Shown here: piece after piece, positions 9,343 to 18,639 of the stretch
Layout of the letters: each line of letters starts with the position of its first letter
Numbering within the stretch: the first letter of the stretch is position 1
Assembly (NCBI GenBank): GCA_963800865.1
Contig: CAWDCL010000002.1
Location: forward strand, 680,870-744,869
Origin: JALOKP01 sp963800865
GTDB taxonomy: Bacteria; Acidobacteriota; Polarisedimenticolia; J045
DNA length: 64,000 nucleotides
Direction: 5' to 3'
Position numbers and translations under genes: made by a program
Notes under the pieces: generated by a model
Seen by the model: the letters and a program-made list of their open reading frames with translations, nothing else
Told to the model about the DNA's origin: nothing
Database searches by the model: none

Positions 9343-10709
9343 CAGACGCGGAGGACGGCGCGCACGCCGGGGATCACCGCCGTGGTGCTACCCAGCCCCG
9401 GCGCGATCACCTGCAGGTCGACGCCGAGCGAAAACCAGGGGGTCAGCGCGAAGTCATAGAAGACCTCCAGCCCCTGCTCGTCGGAGATCGGGAGCGCGTC
9501 CTTGACGTAAGTGCTGATTCCGTCGTAGTAGTAGCCGGCGCCCCAGCGGTCGCGGCTGCCGGAGCGGATCACGCCGGTGCCGCCGATGCCGAAGTACATC
9601 GACCAGCGCAGGCCGTTCGGGTTGCCGTCCGAGATGCCGACATTGCCGAACAGCCCGTAGCTCTCGCTGGGATCCGTGGCTGACTGGTACAGGTACTGAT
9701 CGAACCCGTACGCGAAGTAGTAGCGGTGGTGTTTGATCGTCACCGCTCCCGGGTCCGGTGTCGGCAGCAGGATGTCGCCGAGGGTAGACAGGTCGGTGCC
9801 GTCCATCGTGCTGTAGTACGCAGAGACACCCTGGTGGCCGGACCTCCCGCCAATTGAGATGTTGAAGTCCGCGCTTGCCCGGACGCTCACGCCGTCCTCG
9901 AACGGGTCGTCGACCACCGCGCGGTTGACAAAGCTGTTCGGGTCGAACACCCAGAGACGGTAGGTGGCCCGCTCGGTGAACACCGCTCCGAGCGCTCCGA
10001 GGAGGTAGGGCGGCACCGTACCAGTGGGCGTAGCCGTGAACGTGTGGTTCCAGAACGCGTCGATGCCCGCCCCTCCCATGAACAGCTTGGAGGCGACCAC
10101 CTCGATCATGTTGAGCTTGCCGAACAATACGGCGGCGCGCGAACCGAACGTCTGGCCGAAATACAGGCTCGACACGTCGAATGCGTCGGCTCCGTCGAGT
10201 CCCGGCGTGAGGAGCGCGGTGTTTGGCGGTACCAGGACGCCTGCGCGGCCGTTGACGCTCTTCCCGAAGTTGAGGTCAGCCTGGACGGTCATCGACAGGC
10301 CCTTCCAGAGTCCCAGCTCGCCCAGATCGGCGCTGACGAGAAGATCCGCCTTTCCGCCGTACACGAAGCCGTGCTCGCCTTCTCCTGCGGTGACCCCCTG
10401 GTAGAACTGCGCAAGCCGCGGACGGACCGTGATGCCGCGCTCCTCCAGCCAGCTGCGGGTGCCGCCCCAGTCGCCGCTGAGCTCCTGGCGCGTCCGCCAG
10501 TCGGCCGGAGCCGCCGAGCGGCTGCCGGTGGGTGTGAGCTCTCCGGTCACGCCGTTGCCCGGGGCGACGATCGGATCTGCCGACTCGGCGCTGGCCGCCG
10601 CGCCGCTGAGCAGGACGAGCACGGACACGATGCCGGCGCCGGTCCTCGCAGGGTCCTCGTACTCACCGCCGGCCTCGTGCGGAGGCGAGATCTGCGGCGG
10701 GCCCGTCAC
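9342..10709 (-). CDS. OprB-like carbohydrate-selective porin
   Basis: About 455 aa with the OprB pattern: after the signal region the protein reads TRQELSGDWGGTRSWLEERGI, the usual N-terminal signature of OprB porins (LxGDWGGxRxxLxxxGI). It then has alternating aromatic/glycine strands, and a C-terminal barrel ending VIPGVRAVLRV. It would admit sugars or other small solutes across the outer membrane. The GTG at 10709 overlaps the stop of the upstream membrane-protein gene (GTGA). The N-terminus is unusual: an acidic stretch precedes the hydrophobic segment IVSVLVLLSGAAASA, and an alternative frame gives VSTRTLRGPAP, so a small indel may lie in the signal peptide near 10640. Confidence 0.8.
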   Translation of the reverse strand: MTGPPQISPPHEAGGEYEDPARTGAGIVSVLVLLSGAAASAESADPIVAPGNGVTGELTPTGSRSAAPADWRTRQELSGDWGGTRSWLEERGITVRPRLAQFYQGVTAGEGEHGFVYGGKADLLVSADLGELGLWKGLSMTVQADLNFGKSVNGRAGVLVPPNTALLTPGLDGADAFDVSSLYFGQTFGSRAAVLFGKLNMIEVVASKLFMGGAGIDAFWNHTFTATPTGTVPPYLLGALGAVFTERATYRLWVFDPNSFVNRAVVDDPFEDGVSVRASADFNISIGGRSGHQGVSAYYSTMDGTDLSTLGDILLPTPDPGAVTIKHHRYYFAYGFDQYLYQSATDPSESYGLFGNVGISDGNPNGLRWSMYFGIGGTGVIRSGSRDRWGAGYYYDGISTYVKDALPISDEQGLEVFYDFALTPWFSLGVDLQVIAPGLGSTTAVIPGVRAVLRV

Positions 10710-11929
10710 AGGAGGGCCTTCAGCACGCGCTCGATCAACTGCTCGGCGGAGAACATCGTGAGGAGGAGCGGGGCGAGCGGCAGCAGGCTCGCTGCTGCGA
10801 ACTCGGTGACGTTCTTCATCGTGAAGGGAGCGAGGCGGATGCGCCGGACGAGTTCGAAGCCGTTGTGGAGGTCGGCCAGCGATTGGATGTCCGCGCTGCC
10901 GAGCAGCGGCTCGTTCGTCGGGCGCATTCCCCTGATCCACCTGCTGTCGAACTCTCGCGCGTAGGACTGGCCCAGGGTCCCATACGCGACCATGCCCTCG
11001 CGCCGGGTCGCGCGGAGCAGCGGGTGAAATGCGATCAGCGGCCCGAAGACGATCGCGACGATCAGCGCCGCAGTGCCGGCGATCTCCGGCTTGAACTGGA
11101 GCAGCGTCGCGTCGGCGTGGAGGATCCGGTTGGCGATCACCCCGGAGAGTGTCGCGCCGAGGGCGAGGCCCACGTACGTGAAGGCACGACCCACGCGGGC
11201 CAGGAAGAGCAGGCCTGCGGTGCCGTCGGGATGCGTTGGCTCCAGCTGCAGACCCAGGCGCGACACCTGCACCAGGAAGCGGGTCCAGATGAAGATCCGG
11301 AAGAACCAGCGCAGGAGCAGGAACTGGAATACCGGCATGCTGACGAAGCCCAGCCACAGTCCGGCGTGCCAGGTCTCAGCCCGCCCGTTCACCGCGGTGG
11401 CGTACCAGCTGTCAACGGCGAGCGCCAGCTGATCCCTCCAGACGAAGGGCATGCCCACGGCGTAGACGAACGCGAGCAGTCCCGCCTCGGCCCAGACCGA
11501 GTTCCGCAGGCGCATCGCCGAAGCGATGGCCGCGTCGAACCGAGGGCGCGCCGCACCGGAGATCAGGCCGTTGCGGACGAATAGGCCCGCGATCAGCGAC
11601 AGCAGGCGGTTGGCTCGGACCTCCCCCAGGATCAGCAGGGGTGCCGCAATCAGCATGCGCACGTTGGTTTCAACGTCGCGCAGAAAGGGCACGGTTACGC
11701 TCCGGCCCCAGGCGTGCCCCTCGACGATCGAGAGCAGGAGCAGCGGAAGCCAGGTGAGCAGGACCACCGCCAGCACGCGCCGAGGCGCATTCTCCAGCCC
11801 GGGCCCGCACAGTCGCGTGCGACACAGGAGGCGAAAGAGTGGGCCGCCGCTCATCAGGGAGAAGTCCTCCGTGGGACCGGCGGGAGCTCCGTCGGCGTCG
11901 GGTGGGCCTTCTCGTGGGAACTCGCTCAT
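10706..11929 (-). CDS. Polytopic inner-membrane protein, unknown function
   Basis: A 407-aa protein with about seven hydrophobic helices (for example VLAVVLLTWLPLLLLSIVEG near 50, AGLLAFVYAVGMPFVW near 165, MPVFQFLLLRWFFRIFIW near 215 and a C-terminal pair). No family is recognised with certainty. The ATG at 11929 is preceded by AGGGAGGAG and overlaps the stop of the CMD-like gene (ATGA), so the two are co-translated. It sits between a CMD/AhpD-like enzyme and a porin in the long operon, which fits a transport or signalling role. Confidence 0.75.
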   Translation of the reverse strand: MSEFPREGPPDADGAPAGPTEDFSLMSGGPLFRLLCRTRLCGPGLENAPRRVLAVVLLTWLPLLLLSIVEGHAWGRSVTVPFLRDVETNVRMLIAAPLLILGEVRANRLLSLIAGLFVRNGLISGAARPRFDAAIASAMRLRNSVWAEAGLLAFVYAVGMPFVWRDQLALAVDSWYATAVNGRAETWHAGLWLGFVSMPVFQFLLLRWFFRIFIWTRFLVQVSRLGLQLEPTHPDGTAGLLFLARVGRAFTYVGLALGATLSGVIANRILHADATLLQFKPEIAGTAALIVAIVFGPLIAFHPLLRATRREGMVAYGTLGQSYAREFDSRWIRGMRPTNEPLLGSADIQSLADLHNGFELVRRIRLAPFTMKNVTEFAAASLLPLAPLLLTMFSAEQLIERVLKALL

Positions 11930-12435
11930 TGCTCCTCCCTTCCGCCGCCCGCGCGTCGGCCCCCGCGCAGGCGGTCGCGCACCGCCTGCAGGGTGTTCCC
12001 GCACAGATTTCCGAAGGTGATGGCGCGGACGTAGGCCAGAATCTCCTCCGCCTGGGCCGTGCTGAAGTAGCGGCGCAGGTTCTCGAGCGACTCCGGGTCG
12101 ACTCGGTCATGCTCCTCGGCGTAATGCTGCGCGAACAGAATCGCGGCGGCCTCGGCCGGGTTCGCCGCTGCGAGCGATTCGATCTGGCCGCCGAGAATCT
12201 GGTTGACCTCCTCCAGCGGCACGCCGTTGGCCATCGCCCAATGGGAGTGACCCCAGGCGCAGAGGGCGCAGTCGTTGATCGCGGTCACCGCGAGCACGAC
12301 CTTCTCGCGCAGCGCGGCCGAGGTCTTCGGACGGAAAAGCGCCGCGACCAGGACGGGGCTCGAAGCCAGGACGTTGGCGACCGTCCGGAGGAAGTTCTCG
12401 CGGTTGAGGGTGCGCTTCGCCGTCATGGTTACCAT
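11926..12435 (-). CDS. Carboxymuconolactone decarboxylase / AhpD-like protein
   Basis: About 169 aa. The motif AINDCALCAWGHSHWA contains the CxxC-plus-His arrangement of AhpD/CMD-family alkylhydroperoxidase domains (ExxxxxCxxCxxxH type), suggesting a redox role with paired cysteines. ATG at 12435 or 12426 are both possible. Its stop overlaps the next gene's ATG. A rhodanese pseudogene precedes it by 32 bp. The product probably acts in the cytoplasm on peroxides or aromatic ring-cleavage products; the substrate cannot be read from the sequence. Confidence 0.8.
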   Translation of the reverse strand: MVTMTAKRTLNRENFLRTVANVLASSPVLVAALFRPKTSAALREKVVLAVTAINDCALCAWGHSHWAMANGVPLEEVNQILGGQIESLAAANPAEAAAILFAQHYAEEHDRVDPESLENLRRYFSTAQAEEILAYVRAITFGNLCGNTLQAVRDRLRGGRRAGGGREEQ

Positions 12436-12467
12436 CGGTGGTCCTCCGACGACCGCGCTGCAGGGAG

Positions 12468-13113
12468 TCATCTTGTCTGCTTCGAACTGCCTTCCTCGAG
12501 GATCACCTTCTCGGGATCGATGTCGTAGACCCAGGGCGCCGAGTTCTTCCAGCCGTTCTTCATCCGCTTGCCGTGGAAGACGCTCTCCGGGATCGTTCAC
12601 CGCGTCGCCCTCCACGCCGTCGACGATGTTGTAGACGCGGGTGAAACCGGCTGCCGCGAGCTGGTTGACCGCCATGGCGCTGCGGCCGCCGGAGCGGCAG
12701 GTGACGAGCAGTGTTTCGGTCGGCTGGGCGATCTCCCGAACCAGATTCACGAACTCCGCGTTCATCCTCGGTGCGTACTCGAACCGGCCGCCCTTCCGCT
12801 GGTAGGTGACGAACGCGAGGGGGACGTTCCACGCCATCGCCGGGTGTCCGACGAAGGCGAACTCCTCGGGGGTCCGCACGTCGATGACCTTCACCTTGTC
12901 CGGCGCGGCCTGCCACATCGCGTAGGCCTGCGCGGCGGTCACGTAGAGTCCGAGGGTGGTCTGTTTGGCTTTCGGCAGCTTGCTGGCGTCGATCACGGTT
13001 GTCTCCTTGGCGGTGGTCGCTGCGGGCTTGAGCGGCGGGGCCGCGGCGGCGATGCCCGTGGCGCACAGCAGCACGACCTCCGCTTTGCGCAGGAATCTGT
13101 GAAGAAAGCTCAT
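12468..13113 (-). pseudogene. Secreted rhodanese-like protein, frameshifted near the C-terminus
   Basis: A signal peptide (RKAEVVLLCATGIAAAA) is followed by a rhodanese domain: VKVIDVRTPEEFAFVGHP, then the active-site loop TCRSGGRSAMAVNQLAAAGF with the persulfide Cys present. After DAVNDP an extra C near 12590 shifts the frame. Removing it restores ESVFHGKRMKNGWKNSAPW to a TGA at 12468, which matches the paralogue at 24320-24970. Rhodaneses transfer sulfane sulfur; a periplasmic form beside redox genes suggests sulfur-compound handling. The ATG at 13113 has a GAGGTG ribosome site. Confidence 0.8.
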
Positions 13114-13180
13114 GCGGCACCTCACGTCACGGGCGCCCGCGGGCGTCGGGAAGACGCCTCGCCCGCGGCGCCGCGGGCCC

Positions 13181-13924
13181 TCAGAACGTGTACGCGACTC
13201 CCAGCTGCGGCCCCTGGTAGACGACGTCCATCCCGAAGCGGCCGTCCTTGCCCTCTCCGTCGAAGTCCTGGGCCAGCGCGCGGTATCCCAGCCAGAACGA
13301 CCAGTGGTCGTTCGGGCGATAGCCGAGGTCCAGCGATCGCCTGCCAGGTGAGATCCATGCGAGACGCCGAAGCCGCCGATGTCGCCGCGGCCCTGCAGCT
13401 CGCCACTTGCCGGAGCCCGAGAGCGGTGTGGCGAAGCGGAAGCCGACGAGCGGGTCGAAGAAGTCGTCGTCGTTCTTCGGCGTCGAACGCCGTGCCGGAG
13501 ACCGGTCGCGTGCCGGCGAGCGGACGCGAGCCCGGTGTAGCGGACGCCCGCGAAGACTCGCGACGCTCGCTGAGCCGGTAACCGGCGTCGGCCTCGAGCA
13601 CGGCCATGTCGAGGTCCATGAGAGGCCGTGCGCGACTGGCCGAGATCCGACGAAGGCGCCTTCGGCCATGAAGCTCCACTTCGCCGACTCGGCGCGATAG
13701 CCGAGGATGCCGCCGATCTCGAGCTCGTCGATGACGTCCTCCGATCGAGAGGTCGACGGTCGTAGACTACGGTCGCCGACGCGGATGCGGTCGCCGCCGA
13801 TCATGAAGAGCCGGCCGATGAGCGATGAAGCTCTGGTTAACCTGCGCGCCCGAAGCGAGCGGCGCGGCGAGCGCGACGGCGGCAGCAGATTCCACGGCCG
13901 CAGACTTTCGGCGTCGCGGTTCAA
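13181..13924 (-). pseudogene. Outer-membrane beta-barrel protein, several frameshifts
   Basis: Recognisable pieces lie in different frames: SEDVIDELEIGGILGYRAES, LDMAVLEADAGYRLSERRE, KNDDDFFDPLVGFRFATPLS and the C-terminal LGYRPNDHWSFWLGYRALAQD to GPQLGVAYTF. These are typical alternating barrel strands with a C-terminal Phe. At least three indels separate them. A short remnant of the same family (NVIDQGPQFGFTDAV) lies at 24212-24310 in the second cluster. Confidence 0.65.
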
Positions 13925-14066
13925 GATGCATCCTCCTGATTCTTCCGGCCGAGGATCGCGCTCGACGTGGGCGCGAAGCCGTTCCGCTGCAGATCCGCTC
14001 GGGCGAGCCCGGCCAGAGGGCCCCGGCCGGCGCCGGGGTCCCGCTGCGCCGCGCTCTGCCGCAGGC
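13925..14066. other. No gene seen between two pseudogenes
   Basis: GC-rich sequence between the barrel pseudogene and the secreted-protein pseudogene. No conserved frame or hairpin was recognised. Confidence 0.4.
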
Positions 14067-14745
14067 CTACGGGATGTAGTTGGCGCTGGTGTCGGCGCCG
14101 TAGCCGCAGCCCTGATAGGTGCAGTGCAGGTCGTCGCGAATGATGGCGGCCCAGCCGCCGGCCCGGGCCGTATCGAGCGTCAGCTCCTTGGCGAGAACCT
14201 TGGTCTCGAACTTCCAGCCTGCCGGCAGGTTCGGCAGCTTGCTGCCGACCCGTGTCGAGTGTGTCGGGCGTGAGGCTCGGGTCGACAGCCTTGGTGTACT
14301 CCTGCAGGACCCACACCGTGCCGTTGGGCTCGCGCAGCAGGTGCACCTGCTGCCGGCGTGCCAGGTCCAGATGGTGTTGCGCTGGATCAGCGAGGGCACA
14401 TAGGCGCTCTGGAACTGGGTCAGCATCTCGGCGCCGGTCATGTCACCCGCCCAGTTCATTCCGACGCCGTGGAAGTCCTGGGTGTCGCCGCCGGCGTAGT
14501 CCGCTTCGTCCATCATCCAGAAGCGGCCGCTGTTGACCGCGCACATGTCGACCTCGAGCTGCGCGCCAGCTTCGCCGGATCGATCTTCTTGTAGTCGTCC
14601 GGGCCGACCGGCAGGACGGCCGCCGTGTAGACGTGCGCGCGCTGCGTCTTGCCCGATCGCCGACGAAGGCGCCCAGCCCGCAGAACGCGGCCCCGCGGGT
14701 GTTCTTGGCGTGGACTCGGCGCGTGGAACCGGTCTTGAGCTTCAT
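14067..14745 (-). pseudogene. Unknown secreted protein, multiply frameshifted
   Basis: The ATG at 14745 has a good ribosome site (GAGAGAGA upstream). Coherent pieces in successive frames are: VYTAAVLPVGPDDYKKIDPA, MCAVNSGRFWMMDEADYAGG, DFHGVGMNWAGDMTGAEM, HLLREPNGTVWVLQEYTKAV, and finally LPAGWKFETKVLAKELTLD to GADTSANYIP with a stop at 14067. At least four indels are needed. No function can be assigned. Confidence 0.55.
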
Positions 14746-14959
14746 CTCTCTCTCCTTTCGTGGCGCTCCGGGCCTCGTCAGCACGGCCCGACATGTGGGT
14801 ATCCGGGAACTCCTGCCGGCTCTCCTTGGCAAGTCCCTGCCGGTTCATTCGAAGTCACGGGGGCAGTCGGGTCGTCTCGGCCGAGGTGCGCGGCCGCGGG
14901 AGATGGACCGCCCGGAACGAGGGGTCGGGTCGAGTCCAGCTTCCGGGCGCATCCTGCCC

Positions 14960-15358
14960 CTACTTCTTCATCTGGCTCGCGACAAAGTCCTGGATTCTCT
15001 TGCCCTGCTCAGCCAACCCTCCAGCGGTGCTGAACTGGATGATCTCGGCCCCTTCCTTCGACTTGAAGTTGTGCGGAGCCGGCCAGAAGCACACGTCCCC
15101 AGCGCGGCAAGCCTCGATGGTCCCGTCAAGGTAGATGACCTCCAACGGAGCCCTTCAGGACGTAGGCCCAGTGCTCGACCCCACACAGATCGTGCTCCAG
15201 TCCCTTTCCCTTCAGAATGTCTGTGAAGTCCGTGCCCGGGGCAAAGATGTGGTAGGCGCACTGCATGCCGCCCCACTGCTCATCCCAGATCTTGAGGCCC
15301 GGGGTGTTCTGGTGACGAAGTCGTCTACTGGGTGCATGTCCATCAGCTTCTTTCTCAT
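14960..15358 (-). pseudogene. Cupin-domain protein, frameshifted
   Basis: Restored across two indels (near 15312 and 15150) it reads MRKKLMDMHPVDDFV, then TPGLKIWDEQWGGMQCAYHI, GVEHWAYVLKGS and VIYLDGTIEACRAGDVCFWP to the C-terminus KRIQDFVASQMKK. The pattern HWAYVLKG...G...AGDVCFWPAPHNF is a cupin double-motif fold with a metal-binding His. AAGGAG lies upstream of the ATG at 15358. Small cupins often act on aromatic or sulfonated metabolites. Confidence 0.7.
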
Positions 15359-15379
15359 CGGTCAACTCCTTCTTGTGCC

Positions 15380-15397
15380 TCACCGGACCGGCGGTGA
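15380..15397 (-). promoter_or_regulatory. Conserved intra-operon hairpin, copy 2
   Basis: TCACCG and CGGTGA form a perfect 6-bp stem around the same GACCGG loop as at 8962-8981. The outer pair is T-A here and C-G in copy 1, a compensatory change. The flanking bases (GCGGTT and ACCCGG) are also shared. It lies 22 bp upstream of the cupin start codon. Confidence 0.5.
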
Positions 15398-15458
15398 TGG
15401 CGGTTATTCAATACCAGACCCGGTCGCCTGGATATGTTGGTTGCATCGCGGCAGAGGC

Positions 15459-15659
15459 TCATCCGGGCTGGCTCGCCCGGCTCTCCAGCATCTCGATGAA
15501 CGCCTCGGCGCGGATCTTCACCTGCGCCCCCGCGTCCCACGTAAGGCGAGGATCTTCTTGCCGGGACCTCAGTCGCGCTTCGCCGCGGAATGAACCGGCG
15601 ATTCGGATCGATCGAGATTCCCGGCGGCAGTGACAGTCGCCGGAGCTGCCTCCTTTCAC
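15459..15659 (-). CDS. 66-aa ORF of unknown function
   Basis: The GTG start overlaps the TGA stop of the ABM gene (GTGA), as elsewhere in this operon, which is the main support. The protein begins MKGGSSGDCHCRRE and ends FIEMLESRASQPG; it is basic and has no recognised domain. A second frame across the same DNA also gives a plausible peptide (ISIDPNRRFIPRRSATEV), so this could be a frameshifted remnant instead. Confidence 0.4.
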   Translation of the reverse strand: MKGGSSGDCHCRRESRSIRIAGSFRGEARLRSRQEDPRLTWDAGAQVKIRAEAFIEMLESRASQPG

Positions 15660-16012
15660 GGTGCCCCTCCTCTCTCGGCCTGTAACCCGTTCGGGCTGCG
15701 CAGCCGCGTGACGAGCTCCATCCCTTCCGACGCCGAAACGTGGTCGAAGCGGATCTCCGGCGCATCGGTGGAGAGCTCGATCGCGCCGAGGATCCGCCGG
15801 TAGGCCTCCGAGCACAGGTGGCGCTCGAGCGACGCCTGGTCCTCCCAGATCTCGGCGAGCACGATGGCCCGCTCGTCACCGAGCTCCTCGTAGAGGTGGA
15901 AGGCGGTGCAACCCGGCTGGGCCAGCACCGGCTCCTGGATGGACCGGAGGATCTCGAGGACGTCAGCGCGATGGTTCGGCGGCGGGTTGATCCTGAGTGT
16001 TCCTGCGATCAT
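15656..16012 (-). CDS. ABM-family (antibiotic biosynthesis monooxygenase-like) protein
   Basis: A 118-aa protein with the small dimeric ferredoxin-like ABM fold pattern: MIAGTLRINPPPNHRADV, VLAQPGCTAFHLYEEL and LAEIWEDQASLERHL. Family members include quinol monooxygenases and heme-free oxygenases acting on aromatic substrates. It is the first gene downstream of the sigma-54-type promoter at 16026-16041, only about 3 nt from the predicted transcription start. The first codons (ATGATCGCAGGA) resemble those at 24970 in the second cluster, showing common ancestry of the two operon starts. Confidence 0.8.
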   Translation of the reverse strand: MIAGTLRINPPPNHRADVLEILRSIQEPVLAQPGCTAFHLYEELGDERAIVLAEIWEDQASLERHLCSEAYRRILGAIELSTDAPEIRFDHVSASEGMELVTRLRSPNGLQAERGGAP

Positions 16013-16025
16013 CTTCCCGTGTTTT

Positions 16026-16041
16026 TGCTAGATTCGTGCCA
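16026..16041 (-). promoter_or_regulatory. Sigma-54-type promoter of cluster 1
   Basis: The minus strand reads TGGCACGAATCTAGCA, with GG and GC separated by 10 nt as required for -24/-12 promoters (consensus TGGCAC-N5-TTGCA). An almost identical site (TGGCACGAATCGAGCT) precedes cluster 2. The gene immediately upstream encodes a sigma-54 activator. The very short leader to the ATG at 16012 is a caveat. Confidence 0.6.
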
Positions 16042-16148
16042 GTGCAAGTGACGGGCCCGGCGAGACTCGCTAACCCGCTACGCGTTGGGGACTTCGTTGC
16101 TACTGACGCCTCGATGGCCGAGGCCATTGCGACGGCCCCGGGGGCCAC

Positions 16149-16181
16149 ATGACGTCCGCGGGTCCGTATTTGGTCCCGCGC
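16149..16181. promoter_or_regulatory. Candidate activator-binding site (UAS), cluster 1
   Basis: ATGACGTCCGCGGGTC followed by a loosely matching stretch is conserved with 25104-25130. It lies 109 bp from the promoter GG, against 107 bp in cluster 2, a normal distance for an NtrC-type enhancer. It falls between the regulator's stop codon and the promoter. Confidence 0.5.
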
Positions 16182-16196
16182 TCGGACCTTGGCCCG

Positions 16197-18581
16197 CTAC
16201 TCCGCGCCGTCTTCTTTCGTCTCAGAAGGACGGATCCCCAGTTTCCGCATACGGCCGTACAACGTCGACGGCTTGAGCCCAAGTCTCGAGGCCGCGCCTT
16301 GCGGCCCCTTGATGTGCCAGTGGGCGGTCTCGAGCGCGCCGAGGATGATCTCGCGCTCGGATTCGGCCAGCGTTCGCGGTGGCGCCGACGCCAGCGCGGG
16401 CTCTTCGAGCAGCGGTATACGGAGCACCTCGCCCTCGGTGACGATCGTCGCGTGCTCGATCAGGTTCCGCAGCTCGCGAACGTTTCCCGGCCAGGGGCGA
16501 CGTTGCAGGGCCTCCATCGTCAGGCGTGGCACCTTGGTGATCTTCTTGCCCATGCGGGCCGAGCACTCCTCGAGCAGGGCCCACACCAGCAGCGGGAGAT
16601 CCTCGGTCCGCTCGCGCAGCGGCGGCACGCGGATGGGGAAGACATTGAGGCGATAGAAGAGGTCCTCCCGGAAGCGCCCGGTCCGGACGTCGTCGGCCAG
16701 GTCGCGGTGGGTGGCCGCGATCACGCGCACGTCGACCCGAATGGCACGAGGGCTGCCGAGACGCTCGAATGCGCCCGTCTCCAGCACCCGCAGCAGCTTG
16801 GCCTGCATCTCGAGCGAGAGCTCGCCGACTTCGTCGAGGAAGAGGGTCGAGCCGTCGGCGACCTCGAAGCGCCCGACCTGCCGCGTCATCGCTCCGGTGT
16901 AGGCGCCTTTCTCGCGGCCGAACAGCTCGCTCTCGAGCAGCCCGGACGGCAGCGCGGCGCAGTTGACGCTGACCATCAGGCGGCCGTGGCGGGGGCTCAG
17001 CCGGTGGATCGCCCGGGCGACGAGTTCCTTGCCGGTGCCGGTCTCGCCGCTGATCAGGACCGTGGAGCCGGTCGGGGCGACCTGCTCCACCTGGCGCAGG
17101 ACCTTCCTGATGGCCGCGCTCTTGCCGGTGATCTCGCCGTGCGCGTGGGCCAGCTTGATCTCCGCCTTGAGGTAGTCGCTCTCGGCCTGGAGGCGGTCTC
17201 TCAGTCGCTCGATCTCCGCCAGGGAGTCCCGCAGCGCTGCCTCGCGCTGCCGTCTCGCGGTGATGTCGCGGACGACGCCGTACGCCTGCAGCACCCGGCC
17301 CTCGGCGTCGCGGGTCGCGATCCGGGCGACATGGTCCAGCCACCGCTCTCCCCGGGTCGGGTGCAGGTACCGGTACTCGACCGAGACCTCCGGCACGCGT
17401 CCGTCGTGGAGCTGCACGCGCTGCTCGAAGAACGACGGACCGTCGTCGGGATGGACGCGCGACATGAACAGCTCCACGTCCGAGAGGTCCGGCGCCGGTT
17501 CCGGGGGCAGACCGAGGAGCAGGCGCAGCCGCGCGTCCAGGAAGGCGGTGCGAGTTTCGTAGTTCACCTCGTAGAATCCGAGGCCGGCGAGGTCGGCGCC
17601 CGCCACCAGCCGCGCCTCGCTGGCGCGCAGCGCCTCGTCGACGCCCTTCCGCTCGGTGATGTCGGCGGAGAGTCCCATCAGGCGCACCGGCCTGCCGCTC
17701 GCCGCGAGGCTGGGCCGTCCACGCGAGGCGATCCAACGCACCTGCCCGTCACCCGGGCGTAAGATCCGGTACTCCACGCTGAGGGGTTCGCCGGTGCTCC
17801 TGGAACGATCGATGGCGCCTCGGACGAGACCCCAGTCGTTGGGATGGACCGAGGCTTCGAAACGCGCCAGGTCGAGGGCCTCGTCGGGCGAGTAGCCGAA
17901 GATCTCCCGTGCCCGCCCCGTGGCCCAGAAGCCGCCGGTGGCGAAGTCGAGTGTCCAGAGCCCGGCCTCGGCAGCGTCCGCCGCCATCTCGAGGCGTTCC
18001 CGGCTCTCCTGCAGGTCGAGCTCGCGGCGCTGCCGAGCGAGGGCGTTGGTGAAGACCTGCGCGATCAGCTGCAGCCGTCGCACCAGCGCTTCCGGCCAGT
18101 CGCGGTGTGCCCGCTGGGTGTTGAAGGCCAGGGCGCCGACGGGGGCCTCGCCACCGACCGAGAGCGGCAGGGTCAGGCTCGAGAGGATGCCGAACCGCAT
18201 GGCGCTCTCCCGGTCGAGGCCCGCTTCGTCCGGGAACGCATCGAGCGTCGGCAGAACGACTGCGCGACACGCCCGGACCTCGCTCTCGACCCATGGGAAC
18301 TGCATCTGCGTGGGAGGCTCGGCCGATCGCAACTCCCCATGCGCGTAGTGGATGTGAGTCGGCGTGATTACCCCGGGCATCAGGTTCGACCACTGCCAGA
18401 GGACGCAGAAGTCGACGCCGAGGGACTCGCAGACCCGGCGCATCGCGTCCTCGATCTCGCGGTCCACTTCGTCCGGTGACAGGTCGATGAACCGGGAAGA
18501 GAGGTCCGAGAGCAGCGCCTCGAACTCGAGGCGGCTGTTGCGGCTTCCGCCGAACGGCGGCGACGGATCGACCGTGGACAT
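16197..18581 (-). CDS. Sigma-54-dependent transcriptional activator (GAF-PAS-PAS-AAA+-Fis)
   Basis: A 794-aa regulator. Domains in order: GAF-like sensor (about 20-190, with FGILSSLTLPLSVGGEAP), PAS/PAC 1 (about 195-320, ending LMGLSADITERK), PAS/PAC 2 (about 325-450, ending AYGVVRDITARR), a coiled linker, then the AAA+ domain (about 480-715) with Walker A GETGTGKE, the sigma-54 contact loop GAYTGA (a GAFTGA variant) and Walker B LFLDEV. A Fis-type HTH (GAASRLGLKPSTLYGRMRKL) closes it. There is no receiver domain, so control is probably by ligand binding to GAF/PAS. The gene is intact, and sits directly upstream of a sigma-54-type promoter and a conserved candidate UAS, so it very likely controls cluster 1 and may also act on cluster 2. 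Confidence 0.93.
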   Translation of the reverse strand: MSTVDPSPPFGGSRNSRLEFEALLSDLSSRFIDLSPDEVDREIEDAMRRVCESLGVDFCVLWQWSNLMPGVITPTHIHYAHGELRSAEPPTQMQFPWVESEVRACRAVVLPTLDAFPDEAGLDRESAMRFGILSSLTLPLSVGGEAPVGALAFNTQRAHRDWPEALVRRLQLIAQVFTNALARQRRELDLQESRERLEMAADAAEAGLWTLDFATGGFWATGRAREIFGYSPDEALDLARFEASVHPNDWGLVRGAIDRSRSTGEPLSVEYRILRPGDGQVRWIASRGRPSLAASGRPVRLMGLSADITERKGVDEALRASEARLVAGADLAGLGFYEVNYETRTAFLDARLRLLLGLPPEPAPDLSDVELFMSRVHPDDGPSFFEQRVQLHDGRVPEVSVEYRYLHPTRGERWLDHVARIATRDAEGRVLQAYGVVRDITARRQREAALRDSLAEIERLRDRLQAESDYLKAEIKLAHAHGEITGKSAAIRKVLRQVEQVAPTGSTVLISGETGTGKELVARAIHRLSPRHGRLMVSVNCAALPSGLLESELFGREKGAYTGAMTRQVGRFEVADGSTLFLDEVGELSLEMQAKLLRVLETGAFERLGSPRAIRVDVRVIAATHRDLADDVRTGRFREDLFYRLNVFPIRVPPLRERTEDLPLLVWALLEECSARMGKKITKVPRLTMEALQRRPWPGNVRELRNLIEHATIVTEGEVLRIPLLEEPALASAPPRTLAESEREIILGALETAHWHIKGPQGAASRLGLKPSTLYGRMRKLGIRPSETKEDGAE

Positions 18582-18639
18582 GATGATGGATGATACCCAT
18601 TCCGTCCGCTAAGGAAAGTGCTCTCCGTGCTGTACCGGG

